Assembly (NCBI GenBank): GCA_016936095.1
Contig: JAFGPR010000094.1
Location: 1 to 54,194 of the forward strand
Length of the DNA stretch: 54,194 bases
Direction of reading: 5' to 3'
Source: Ignavibacteriales bacterium
Lineage (GTDB): Bacteria > Bacteroidota > Ignavibacteria > Ignavibacteriales > Melioribacteraceae
Part shown: positions 19,149 to 28,642 of the stretch, piece after piece
How the letters are laid out: every line of letters starts with the position of its first letter
Position numbering within the stretch: the first letter of the stretch is position 1
The notes under the pieces: generated by a model
The model's input: only the letters and a program-made list of their open reading frames with translations
What the model was told of the DNA's origin: nothing
Databases searched by the model: none
Position numbers and translations under genes: made by a program

Positions 19149-19742
19149 CTATAAATCATCACTAACTGGTGGTGTTTTAATCCCAACAAAAAGACTACTG
19201 TAATTGGACGTTTTCCAAATCCCTTTATCGTTCTTTTTCATTATTATTGGACGTGGACTATCCGCACCGGAACATTCAATAAATAATTTAATTTCAGTTT
19301 CGCTAATTTGACTATAAGGATTTGTTGATAATTTTATTTGATAAGGTTTTGATGGTAAAACATATCCATCGGTGAATGTTGTATTTAATAAATAAGAGTT
19401 GGCCAGATAAGGTCTTGGCTGCAAATAATTCTGAACCATATAAGTAAAAGATTTATCAGGCTTAAAACCCTTATATCCTGAATTATCTTCAACAAGATTA
19501 TTTCTGTCCAGAGCTATAGTAAAAGCTTGGATACCAAGTTCTGCATTTTGAACATACATTAACATTGCAACAACAAATACTGAGGCCCCACCTTGAGGTG
19601 TAACGGATAATTCGTCTCTTAAACTTGTAAAACTTTCGATACTTGTTGGAACATCTGAAATTTCAACAGTATATACTTCGTTATTTTGAGAAAAGGAAAT
19701 AGTACATACAAATAATGATACTAAGAAAATTAATTTTTTCAT
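19149..19742 (-). CDS. secreted protein of unknown function
   Basis: signal peptide MKKLIFLVSLFVCTISFSQ. Confidence 0.65.
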   Translation of the reverse strand: MKKLIFLVSLFVCTISFSQNNEVYTVEISDVPTSIESFTSLRDELSVTPQGGASVFVVAMLMYVQNAELGIQAFTIALDRNNLVEDNSGYKGFKPDKSFTYMVQNYLQPRPYLANSYLLNTTFTDGYVLPSKPYQIKLSTNPYSQISETEIKLFIECSGADSPRPIIMKKNDKGIWKTSNYSSLFVGIKTPPVSDDL

Positions 19743-19936
19743 CTTTTAAACCTCTTTTTGTTAAATAAAATTATTTGCATTTAAAATATAAGATTTTTTT
19801 ATGTTTTTTTCAGTAATGACAGGATTAAAACAAATCTGCTTCATTAAATATATTTAAATAATTCTCATTTTCTTATTGATATTATAAAAATTTGGATGTA
19901 ATTTTACAATGCATCTTAAATATTTTCACTTACGAG

Positions 19937-19973
19937 CAGGAACCCGGACAATTTCCCCCAGTCTGGGTTCTTG
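19937..19973 (+). terminator. strong RNA hairpin (terminator or structured RNA element)
   Basis: CAGGAACCCGGAC-11 nt-GTCTGGGTTCTTG: 13-bp stem with two G-U wobbles in the + strand RNA. Confidence 0.5.
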
Positions 19974-20184
19974 TGTTTATATAGAATTTATTCTATTTCT
20001 AAAAATTAAAGTATTTTTCACATTATTTGTTAATTCTGTCAATTATATTCCTTTATTCATTTAATATACAAATTTTGTTATTTTTTGCATACAAATTTTG
20101 GGATTTAATAATTCATAATAAAAAAGGTTGCTCTTTTAAGATAACCCGGATTAAAATAAATAATATTTTACCCAAGGAGGATTT

Positions 20185-20499
20185 ATGAATAACGGAATTC
20201 AATTGTTGAAATCATTATTTAATCAAAAAATTTTTTTCTTTTTACTCTTTGTGATTATATTTTTATCAGGATGTGCAGATGCTATTGATTTATCAAATTG
20301 TGTTAAAGATGATGTATATGGATTCTGGGGTGGTTTGTGGCATGGAATAATTGCTCCTTTCAGTTTTATTGTTTCGCTTTTCGATTCTGAAACTGTTATG
20401 TATGCCTGTAACAACAACGGTGGCTGGTACGATCTCGGATTTGTTCTTGGAGCTGGAATTCTTTTTGGTGGAGGTTGCAAGGCAACTTGTAAAAGGTGA
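20185..20499 (+). CDS. small conserved-type lipoprotein, unknown function
   Basis: FLSGC lipobox; GFWGGLWHGIIAPFSFIVSLF...NNNGGWYDLGFVLGAG; AAGGAGG RBS upstream. Confidence 0.75.
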   Translation: MNNGIQLLKSLFNQKIFFFLLFVIIFLSGCADAIDLSNCVKDDVYGFWGGLWHGIIAPFSFIVSLFDSETVMYACNNNGGWYDLGFVLGAGILFGGGCKATCKR

Positions 20500-20636
20500 A
20501 AATATTTGTAAAACGAATATGAACAGAAATACTTTAACCAATATTTAATATTGCATTTTACAATTGTAAATTATTTCATATTTTTGAACACATAAAATAA
20601 TAATTTAATTATTAACCAAATTAAAGGAGAATTACA

Positions 20637-21029
20637 ATGAAGAATTACCTTCAAATGTTGCTTGTTCTTATTCTTGCAATGTTTTTAATTGTTGCTTGTG
20701 GCGACAAGAAAGAAAATCCAGAAATGGATGATGACAATCCAGAAATAGAAAATACTGATAAGGATTTACCTACTGAATTTTCTGCTAGTGGCGATTTTAA
20801 GGACATGTTAGAAGAATACGAAGAAATTATGGATGAATATGTTGAAGTACTTAAATCAAAAGATTATGTAAAAGCTGCAGACCTTGCAGAGAAAACAATG
20901 AAATGGGCTGAGAAATGGGAAGAAGCTACAAAGGATCTTGATTGGGAAGAAAACCAAGAGCTTTGGAAAGAGTTTGAAAGGTTAAGCGAAAAATACAATA
21001 AAGCTCTAAGTGAACTTGATTATCAATAA
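20637..21029 (+). CDS. small acidic lipoprotein
   Basis: lipobox FLIVAC; AAAGGAG RBS; Glu/Asp-rich. Confidence 0.7.
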   Translation: MKNYLQMLLVLILAMFLIVACGDKKENPEMDDDNPEIENTDKDLPTEFSASGDFKDMLEEYEEIMDEYVEVLKSKDYVKAADLAEKTMKWAEKWEEATKDLDWEENQELWKEFERLSEKYNKALSELDYQ

Positions 21030-21040
21030 TTAAATTTTTA

Positions 21041-21068
21041 AAAGCCACCTCCATAAGCGGTGGTTTTT
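21041..21068 (+). terminator. Rho-independent terminator
   Basis: GCCACC-TCCATAAGC-GGTGG followed by T7. Confidence 0.75.
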
Positions 21069-21446
21069 TTATATTGAAAAATACAAAGCAGAAAAGAATA
21101 CAGAAAATAACAATACCCAGATTCCGCATAATTTAATCGTCTCAATAATTGTTGTCTTTAGCAAATATTTAGCAATTGGTAAAGTCACTAAAAAACTTAA
21201 AACCAAATTTAAAAACATAGCTCCCAAAATTCCTGCTTCAGGTGGATATTTCGATTCGTTATATTCCCATAATATTATTAAAACTATAAAAACCATCGCA
21301 CAAACAAAAAATGCATTTAAGTAATTTATTTTTTTCTCTCTGAGAAATAATTTTCGTGATAATAAAATCATCGCTCCGCCAAATAGCGAGCTAATCAGAA
21401 TAATTATTACAAGTAGAACAAAATTAACTGTAAGAAATTCTTTCAT
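21069..21446 (-). CDS. four-helix membrane protein, unknown function
   Basis: multiple hydrophobic helices. Confidence 0.6.
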   Translation of the reverse strand: MKEFLTVNFVLLVIIILISSLFGGAMILLSRKLFLREKKINYLNAFFVCAMVFIVLIILWEYNESKYPPEAGILGAMFLNLVLSFLVTLPIAKYLLKTTIIETIKLCGIWVLLFSVFFSALYFSI

Positions 21447-21563
21447 AGTTTATATTAAAAATATTGTTATTAATGCAAGTTATTTAATTATTGACTTTTT
21501 TCAAAATCATAAATATTCGTAAATTTAAATTGTAATAAATAATTTTTACAAATTGGAGAAAAT

Positions 21564-22880
21564 ATGAAATTTAAAAGTATTGTCATTTGTTCATTTCTAT
21601 TTGTTTTTTCTTGTATGTTCGGACAGATACGCGAAATTGATTATGTAGAATTTGACCTTGATAATGGTCTACATGTAATTTTACATCAAGACAATTCAGT
21701 TCCACTTGTTGCTATTAATGTTCTCTATCACGTCGGATCAAAAAATGAGAAAGCAGACCGAACAGGTTTTGCACATTTTTTTGAGCATTTAATGTTCGAA
21801 GGTTCAGAAAACATTGCTCGAGGTGATTACGCTAAAATTTGTGAGGCTGCTGGAGGTCAAAATAATGCTTATACTTCTTTTGACCAAACTGTTTATCACG
21901 AATTACTTCCTTCGAATCAACTTGAATTAGGTTTGTGGCTCGAATCGGAAAGAATGCTTCACTTAAAAATTGATGAAATTGGTGTTGAAACACAAAGAAG
22001 TGTTGTTAAGGAAGAGAGAAAGCAAAATTATGATAATCAACCTTATGGCTCACTTCTAGAAGAAATATTTAACCATGCTTACAAAGTACATCCATACCGT
22101 TGGGTGCCTATTGGTTCTATTCAATACATTGACGAAGCTAAACTTGAAGAATTTATGGAATTTTATAAAACTTTCTATGTCCCTAATAATGCTACTTTGT
22201 CAATCGCAGGTGATATTGACATTGATAAAACAAAGGATTTAGTTAAAATGTATTTCGGTGATATTCCAAAAGGCACAAAAGATATTTACCGTCCAACAGA
22301 AGTTGAACCTGAACAAACTGTAGAAATCCGCGATACTGTATATGATAACATTCAACTTCCTGCTGTTATTCTTGCTTATCATATGCCAAAACAAGGAAGT
22401 GAAGATTATTATGCTCTTGATATGTTAACTAAAATTTTATCTGGTGGTCAAAGTGCCAGATTATATAAAGAACTTGTCGATAAACAACAACTCTCATTAC
22501 AGGTAGCTTCAATTCCACTGGCGTTGGAAGATCCCGGTTTATTTATAGTTTTTGGTCTACCAAATGTGGGGATAGATCCTTTAATGCTTGAAGAAGCAAT
22601 TAATATCGAACTTGAAAAAGTTAAAACTGATTTAGTGGATGAGAAAGAATTTCAAAAAATTCAAAATCAGATAGAAAGTCAATTCGTTAGCAGTAATTCA
22701 TCTGTAGCCGGTATTGCAGGAAGCCTTGCTAATTATCACGTTTTCTTTGGAGATGCAAATTTAATTAATACAGAGATTGAAAGATATATGAAAGTTACTC
22801 GAGAGGATTTGAAAAATGTAGCAATTAAATATCTCGTAAAAAATAACAGAGTCGTTTTATATTATTTACCAAAAATATAA
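21564..22880 (+). CDS. M16 family metallopeptidase (catalytic-type)
   Basis: HFFEHLMFEGSEN (HxxEH); VPLVAINVLYHVGSKNE; signal peptide. Confidence 0.95.
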   Translation: MKFKSIVICSFLFVFSCMFGQIREIDYVEFDLDNGLHVILHQDNSVPLVAINVLYHVGSKNEKADRTGFAHFFEHLMFEGSENIARGDYAKICEAAGGQNNAYTSFDQTVYHELLPSNQLELGLWLESERMLHLKIDEIGVETQRSVVKEERKQNYDNQPYGSLLEEIFNHAYKVHPYRWVPIGSIQYIDEAKLEEFMEFYKTFYVPNNATLSIAGDIDIDKTKDLVKMYFGDIPKGTKDIYRPTEVEPEQTVEIRDTVYDNIQLPAVILAYHMPKQGSEDYYALDMLTKILSGGQSARLYKELVDKQQLSLQVASIPLALEDPGLFIVFGLPNVGIDPLMLEEAINIELEKVKTDLVDEKEFQKIQNQIESQFVSSNSSVAGIAGSLANYHVFFGDANLINTEIERYMKVTREDLKNVAIKYLVKNNRVVLYYLPKI

Positions 22881-22919
22881 TAATTTTAAAGTAACTTTTT
22901 ATATAAGGAGAAAAATAAA

Positions 22920-24977
22920 ATGAAAAATAAAAATATTTTAATGATTGTTTTTATCTTTTTGTCAATATCTGTTTTTGGACAAATTGATAGGACAAAACAG
23001 CCCACACCGGGACCTGCACCGGAAATTAAAATTGGTGATTATGAATCTTTTCAGCTTGATAATGGACTGAAAGTATTTGTTATTGAGGATAATAAACAAC
23101 CAACCGTTGGTGTATACCTAATAGAAGATAGAGATCCAATCCTCGAAGGTGAATATGCTGGTTATGTTTCTATTGCTGGACAACTTATGATGACTGGAAC
23201 GAAAACCCGAACTAAAGCCCAGATCGATGAAGAGATTGATTTTATAGGTGGTTATCTTTATACATATCCTTCAGGAGCTTATGTATATGGTTTGAAGAAA
23301 CATAGTGAAAAATTGTTTGAGTTACTTGCTGATGTAGTTTTAAATCCAATCTTTCCGCAAGAAGAATTGGATAAATTAAAAAAGCAGACTTTATCAGGAT
23401 TAGCAGTTCAAAAAAATCAACCGGGCTATATTGTACAGAACGTTAGAAAGGTAATTCTTTATGGAAAAGATCATCCGTATGGCGAAATTCAAACAGAGGA
23501 AACAATTACAAAAATAACAGTTGATAAATGTAAAGAATTTTACAACACATATTTTTCACCGAACATTTCGCTTGTTGCTATAGTGGGAGATATTACTAAA
23601 GATGAAGCAAAAGATTTAATGCAAAAATATTTTGGTAATTGGCAGAAAAGGGATGTTCCGAAATTAGATTATAAAAAAGTAAAAGCGCCTCTCGTTCGTA
23701 AAGTTTGCATAGTTGATAGGCCAAATTCTGTTCAATCTTCTATCCGTGTATGTCAACCAGTTGATTTATTGATAGGAAGTGAAGATGTAATCAAAGCAGA
23801 TGTGATGAACGAAATTCTTGGTGGAGGATTATTCTCTGCAAGGTTAATTTCAAATATTCGTGAAGATAAGGGATTTTCCTATGGAGCATATTCTAGTCTA
23901 GCTGCAGATAAATTAGTCGGACATTTTACTGCTTCTTGCGAAACAAGTAACGAAACTACTGATAGCACCATTACGGAATTCCTAACAGAAATGAAAAGGA
24001 TTAGAGATGAGAAAGTAACAGACAACGAATTACAAACGATAAAAAATTTTATGAATGGAAGTTTTGCGCGTTCGCTCGAGCAATCAGAAACGATTGCAAA
24101 TTTTGCTTTGACAATCGAACGTTATAATCTTCCAAAGGATTATTATAAAAATTATTTGAAAAATCTTGAAGCAGTCACAATTGATGATGTTCATCAAATG
24201 GCAAATAAGTATCTCAATCCGAATAAAGTATATGTTGTTGTTGTAGGCAAAGCTGAAGAGATAGCTGATAACTTAAAACAATTTAGTGTTAGCGGAAAAA
24301 TTGACTACTACGATATCTACGGTGAGAAAGTTGATATTTCATTAAAACCCGTTCCTGAAGGCGTTACTGTTGAAACTGTGCTAGATAAGTATATCAATGC
24401 TATTGGTGGAAAAGAAAAGATGCTTTCGGTTGAAGATGTTACAATTAAAATGACTGCAGAAACTCAGGGAATGAAAATCACAATTACAAATTATAGTAAA
24501 ATCGATAACAAAGCATTGATCCTTGTTGACATCGGTGGAATGGGAACAATAAAAACTTCTTTCGACGGCATTGCAGGAAAAATGAGTGGGATGGGACAAG
24601 AAAAAATCTTCTCGGGTGCCGAGTTGGAATATTACAACATTAAAAACAGATTTGATATTCTATTTGAATATGAAAAATACGGTGTGAAGAATGAATTATT
24701 AGGAATTGAAAATGTCAGCGGAGTTGATGCATATAAAGTTGTAACGACCTATCCTGGTGATTTTAAGGAAACCGTATATTTTAATTGCGATACAGGATTG
24801 AAGATAAAAGAAATTACATCTGAAAGTGAAGTTAAATATGATGATTATCAAGAAGTTAACGGTATAAAATATCCACACAAGATATCTCAGCAGATGGGCC
24901 AAATGGTAATTGACTTATCCGTTGAGTCGGTTGAAACTAATAAAGGATTGGATGATTCATTATTCAAAGTTGAATAA
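22920..24977 (+). CDS. M16 family protein lacking HxxEH, with extra C-terminal LolA-like domain
   Basis: M16 fold (GLKVFVIEDNKQPTVGVYLI...) without HxxEH; C-term VLDKYINAIGGKEKMLSVEDVTIKMTAETQG. Confidence 0.9.
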   Translation: MKNKNILMIVFIFLSISVFGQIDRTKQPTPGPAPEIKIGDYESFQLDNGLKVFVIEDNKQPTVGVYLIEDRDPILEGEYAGYVSIAGQLMMTGTKTRTKAQIDEEIDFIGGYLYTYPSGAYVYGLKKHSEKLFELLADVVLNPIFPQEELDKLKKQTLSGLAVQKNQPGYIVQNVRKVILYGKDHPYGEIQTEETITKITVDKCKEFYNTYFSPNISLVAIVGDITKDEAKDLMQKYFGNWQKRDVPKLDYKKVKAPLVRKVCIVDRPNSVQSSIRVCQPVDLLIGSEDVIKADVMNEILGGGLFSARLISNIREDKGFSYGAYSSLAADKLVGHFTASCETSNETTDSTITEFLTEMKRIRDEKVTDNELQTIKNFMNGSFARSLEQSETIANFALTIERYNLPKDYYKNYLKNLEAVTIDDVHQMANKYLNPNKVYVVVVGKAEEIADNLKQFSVSGKIDYYDIYGEKVDISLKPVPEGVTVETVLDKYINAIGGKEKMLSVEDVTIKMTAETQGMKITITNYSKIDNKALILVDIGGMGTIKTSFDGIAGKMSGMGQEKIFSGAELEYYNIKNRFDILFEYEKYGVKNELLGIENVSGVDAYKVVTTYPGDFKETVYFNCDTGLKIKEITSESEVKYDDYQEVNGIKYPHKISQQMGQMVIDLSVESVETNKGLDDSLFKVE

Positions 24978-24996
24978 ATTATTTTTCAATATTATG

Positions 24997-25021
24997 GGCG
25001 TCCTACCAAGACGCCTTTTTT
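24997..25021 (+). terminator. Rho-independent terminator
   Basis: GGCGTC-CTACCAA-GACGCC-TTTTTT. Confidence 0.85.
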
Positions 25022-25027
25022 ACCTTT

Positions 25028-25537
25028 ATGAAAACTGATATGAAATATTGGTTTGCTTTTTATACAATGTCGAGGCACGAGTTTAAGGTTGCCAAGCGGA
25101 TTGAAGAAAAAAATATTGAAGTATATTTACCAACTATTTTTTCTCTCAGGCAATGGAGTGACAGAATAAAAAAAATTACTGTTCCTTTATTAAAGAATTA
25201 TGTGTTGATAAATGGAACTGAAAAGGAAAGATTGAATACCATTCAAACAGAAGGAGTAATCACGTGTGTTTCGTTTCAAGGGAAACCTGCTATTATTCCT
25301 AACCAGCAAATTGAAAACATTAAAAAGGCATTGGAATTTGAGAGAGAAAAAGTTGAAGTAAAAGATGGATTCGTCAAAGGTGAAAAAATAATCATTGCTG
25401 CAGGTCCTTTTGTTGGTGTCCAAGGAATTGTATACTTTAATGAAAAGAATGAAAAAAAATTAGCAATAACAATTGATATATTGAATCGTTCGGTAATTGT
25501 AACATTGCCACAGGAATCGGTTATAAAAATTTTATAA
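25028..25537 (+). CDS. UpxY-type NusG paralog (antitermination)
   Basis: WFAFYTMSRHEFKVAKRIEEKNIEVYLPT; KOW-like GPFVGVQGIVYF. Confidence 0.88.
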   Translation: MKTDMKYWFAFYTMSRHEFKVAKRIEEKNIEVYLPTIFSLRQWSDRIKKITVPLLKNYVLINGTEKERLNTIQTEGVITCVSFQGKPAIIPNQQIENIKKALEFEREKVEVKDGFVKGEKIIIAAGPFVGVQGIVYFNEKNEKKLAITIDILNRSVIVTLPQESVIKIL

Positions 25538-25543
25538 AATATT

Positions 25544-26551
25544 TTGAGTGTGTTTATGCTTGCAAAACAAAAATCATTAAAAGATATTTCTGTAAATGAG
25601 AAAGTTGATCATTATTTATTGCTAAACAAAATTGAAATTAAATTGACTAAAACAAATAAAGAATATCTGGATTTAGAGTTTAGGGATAAATCCTCTTTTA
25701 TTGTCGGTAGGATGTGGGATAATATTGACACTATTAAAAACATCACGAAAGAAGGAGATATTGTAAAGGTCTATGGGACTATTGAGAAATATCAAGAGCA
25801 ATTACAAATTAAAGTAGATAAAATAAAACTAACATTAGTAAAAGATAATATTTCAATTGAAGATTTCTTACCTCGAAGCGAAAGAGATTTTGACGAAATG
25901 ATAAAAGAATTAGACAATTTAATTGATTCCCTGAAAAATGAATATTTGAGAAATCTGACTAAGTCTTTACTAAAAGGCAAAAATTTGGAAAATTTTTTAC
26001 GTATGCCTGCTGGTAAGTCTTGGCATCATGCATATATTCACGGACTTCTTGAGCATACTCTTGAGGTAGCAAAATTATGTGATGTTATGCATTCATTTCA
26101 TCCTGACTTGAATCGTGATTTAATGATTACCGGTGCTTTACTTCACGATTACGGGAAAGTATTTGAATTGCAATATAAACCAACTTTTGATTATACAGAT
26201 AAAGGAAAATTAATGGGGCATATAGTAATTGTATCAATAGAAATAGAAAAAGCAACTGAAAAAATTCCGAACTTTCCTGAAGAATTGAAAAATCAAATTC
26301 AACATTTAGTTTTAAGTCATCAAGGTAAATTAGAGCAAGCTTCACCAGTCGAACCTAAGATGGCTGAGGCAATTGCACTTTACTATGCTGATGAATTAAG
26401 TGCCAAGACAAATGCATATAAAAATATAATCAAGGAATATAATAAAGAAAAAGGAGGATGGACTAATTTCGTGAAATTAGCTAACACATATTTTTATATT
26501 TCACCTAAAGAAACTAATGGAGATTATAAAGAATCGTTATTTGAGGAATAA
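25544..26551 (+). CDS. YhaM-like OB-fold + HD domain 3'-5' exoribonuclease
   Basis: OB-type N-term FRDKSSFIVGRMWDN; HHAYIHGLLEHTLEVAKLC; GALLHDYGK. Confidence 0.88.
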   Translation: MSVFMLAKQKSLKDISVNEKVDHYLLLNKIEIKLTKTNKEYLDLEFRDKSSFIVGRMWDNIDTIKNITKEGDIVKVYGTIEKYQEQLQIKVDKIKLTLVKDNISIEDFLPRSERDFDEMIKELDNLIDSLKNEYLRNLTKSLLKGKNLENFLRMPAGKSWHHAYIHGLLEHTLEVAKLCDVMHSFHPDLNRDLMITGALLHDYGKVFELQYKPTFDYTDKGKLMGHIVIVSIEIEKATEKIPNFPEELKNQIQHLVLSHQGKLEQASPVEPKMAEAIALYYADELSAKTNAYKNIIKEYNKEKGGWTNFVKLANTYFYISPKETNGDYKESLFEE

Positions 26552-26554
26552 AAT

Positions 26555-26577
26555 TTAAGGGGCAATATGCCCCTTAA
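26555..26577. terminator. bidirectional hairpin between convergent genes
   Basis: perfect TTAAGGGGCA-ATA-TGCCCCTTAA. Confidence 0.7.
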
Positions 26578-26595
26578 GGAATGAAAAATATATAT

Positions 26596-27756
26596 TTATC
26601 CACCCATTAGAAAACTCAAAAGAATACCAGCCGCAACTGCTGAACCAATGACACCTGCAACATTTGGAGCCATAGCGTGCATCAGTAAATAATTTGATGG
26701 ATCTTCTTTCTGCCCCATCATATGAGCAACTCTTGCACTGTCAGGAACTGCAGAAACACCAGCAGCACCTATCATTGGATTAATTTTGTTGCCTTCTTTT
26801 AAGAACAAATTCATAACTTTAGCAAATATAACCCCACCTGCAGTTGCGATCATAAATGATATCGCACCCAGAATGAATATAAATATTGATTGCGGTGTTA
26901 AAAATGTTGTTGCTTGCGTTGATGCACCGACCGTAACACCTAATATTATTGTAACAATATCAATGAGTGATTTACTTGCTGTATCACTTAATCGCTTAGT
27001 TACGCCCGATTCTTTTAAAATATTTCCAAAGAAAAGCATTCCAAGAAGTGGAAGACCACCTGGCGAAATCAAACAAGTCAATAGTAATCCAATTATAGGA
27101 AAAATGATTTTTTCTCTTCTTGAAACAGAGCGAGGAGGTTTCATCTTCATTAATCGCTCTTTTTTGGTAGTCAGTAATTTTATTATGGGTGGTTGAATTA
27201 GTGGAACTAAAGCCATGTAGGAATATGCAGCAATTGCAATAGCTCCTATCAATTCAGGTGCTAATCTTGATGCTAAAAATATAGCAGTAGGTCCATCAGC
27301 TCCACCAATTATTCCTATTGCAGCAGATTGTGGTAGAGTAAATCCCAATGTTAATGCAGCCATTAAAGTAAGGAAAATTCCTACTTGAGCAGCAGCACCT
27401 AACAATAATAATTTTGGATTTGATAATAGAGCCGAAAAATCAGTCATCGCACCAATACCAAGAAATATTAGTGGTGGATATATTCCTTTTACAACTCCAA
27501 AATATAAATAATTCAACACGCTCCCTTCTTCATAAATTCCGAGTTGTAGACCGATATTTTCGAAGAAAGGCATATTCCCAATTAGGATACCAAAACCAAT
27601 AGGAACAAGTAGTAATGGTTCGTATTCTTTTTTAATTGCAAGGAAAATAAAAATCAATCCAACAATAATCATAATTATATGACCAATGGTCATATGCGCA
27701 AAACCTGTGAATTTGATAAATTTATCTATATCATGAACAATGTTTTCCATTATCAA
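26596..27756 (-). CDS. mmdB: Na+-translocating decarboxylase beta subunit
   Basis: OadB/MmdB-type sequence: GIGAMTDFSALLSNPKLLLLGAAAQVGIF; AIGIIGGADGPTAIF. Confidence 0.93.
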   Translation of the reverse strand: MIMENIVHDIDKFIKFTGFAHMTIGHIIMIIVGLIFIFLAIKKEYEPLLLVPIGFGILIGNMPFFENIGLQLGIYEEGSVLNYLYFGVVKGIYPPLIFLGIGAMTDFSALLSNPKLLLLGAAAQVGIFLTLMAALTLGFTLPQSAAIGIIGGADGPTAIFLASRLAPELIGAIAIAAYSYMALVPLIQPPIIKLLTTKKERLMKMKPPRSVSRREKIIFPIIGLLLTCLISPGGLPLLGMLFFGNILKESGVTKRLSDTASKSLIDIVTIILGVTVGASTQATTFLTPQSIFIFILGAISFMIATAGGVIFAKVMNLFLKEGNKINPMIGAAGVSAVPDSARVAHMMGQKEDPSNYLLMHAMAPNVAGVIGSAVAAGILLSFLMGG

Positions 27757-28190
27757 CTCCCGATTTCAACTAATACATTTCCTTCGAGAACTGAATCCCC
27801 AACATTGACTTTAATATCAACGATTTTTCCCGCCTTATCTGCACGGATTGAGTTTTCCATCTTCATAGCTTCCATAACCATCAGGACATCACCGAACTTT
27901 ACTTCATCTCCAACTTTAACCTTAACCTCAAGGATTACTCCTGGTAAAGGGGCTTTAATAGATCCTGCTCCTTTCTTTTCTTCAGGTTTGCTTGTTTTTA
28001 TTTTATCACTCTCCCCTGTTGGAAAAACTTTGGAACGAGTTAGTACTGGTGTCTTTGCTATTTTGACTTCAGTTTGTATATCTATTTGATAAGGTGTACC
28101 ATTTACTTCGATTTCTGCTTGATTGTTTTCTATTTTTATTATGTCTACTTCGTATTGATTTCCTCTTATCGCGAATTTATATTTTTTCAT
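27753..28190 (-). CDS. mmdC: biotin carrier protein of methylmalonyl-CoA decarboxylase
   Basis: VMEAMKMENSI biotinylation motif. Confidence 0.88.
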   Translation of the reverse strand: MKKYKFAIRGNQYEVDIIKIENNQAEIEVNGTPYQIDIQTEVKIAKTPVLTRSKVFPTGESDKIKTSKPEEKKGAGSIKAPLPGVILEVKVKVGDEVKFGDVLMVMEAMKMENSIRADKAGKIVDIKVNVGDSVLEGNVLVEIGS

Positions 28191-28630
28191 TTAATACCTC
28201 TTGGATTTTGTCTTAATCCATAAATTTTTGAACTCCATGGAGAATATGTCTTTTGAATCTTTTTAATTGTTATAACTGTATTTTCTAAATCGTGAATTTC
28301 TTCAAAATGTAAATGTAATGCTAGTGATATGGCAGCAGTTATATCACCGCTGATATCAAATCCTTTTTTTTCTGTCGGAACTTCAGCAGTTTTATTGAAT
28401 TTACGTCTTAAATTAAAACTGATTATTTTTGTAAGACTTTTAAAAGCAATAAAAAGTAAAAGCAAAGCAATAAATACGACAGAATAACCAATAACGGTAA
28501 ACACTATTCCATTGCTGTTCCATAGTTTTGAAAGATCAAAAGTAATTTCGCTAATATTGCTTGCTGTAATTGCAACAGTATCCTCAACAGACTCTAAAGT
28601 ATCGCTTATTATCATGTTTAATGTATCCAT
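28187..28630 (-). CDS. OadG/MmdD-type small membrane subunit
   Basis: single TM VIGYSVVFIALLLLFIAF plus position between mmdA and mmdC. Confidence 0.75.
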   Translation of the reverse strand: MDTLNMIISDTLESVEDTVAITASNISEITFDLSKLWNSNGIVFTVIGYSVVFIALLLLFIAFKSLTKIISFNLRRKFNKTAEVPTEKKGFDISGDITAAISLALHLHFEEIHDLENTVITIKKIQKTYSPWSSKIYGLRQNPRGIK

Positions 28631-28642
28631 TTAACCTCCACT

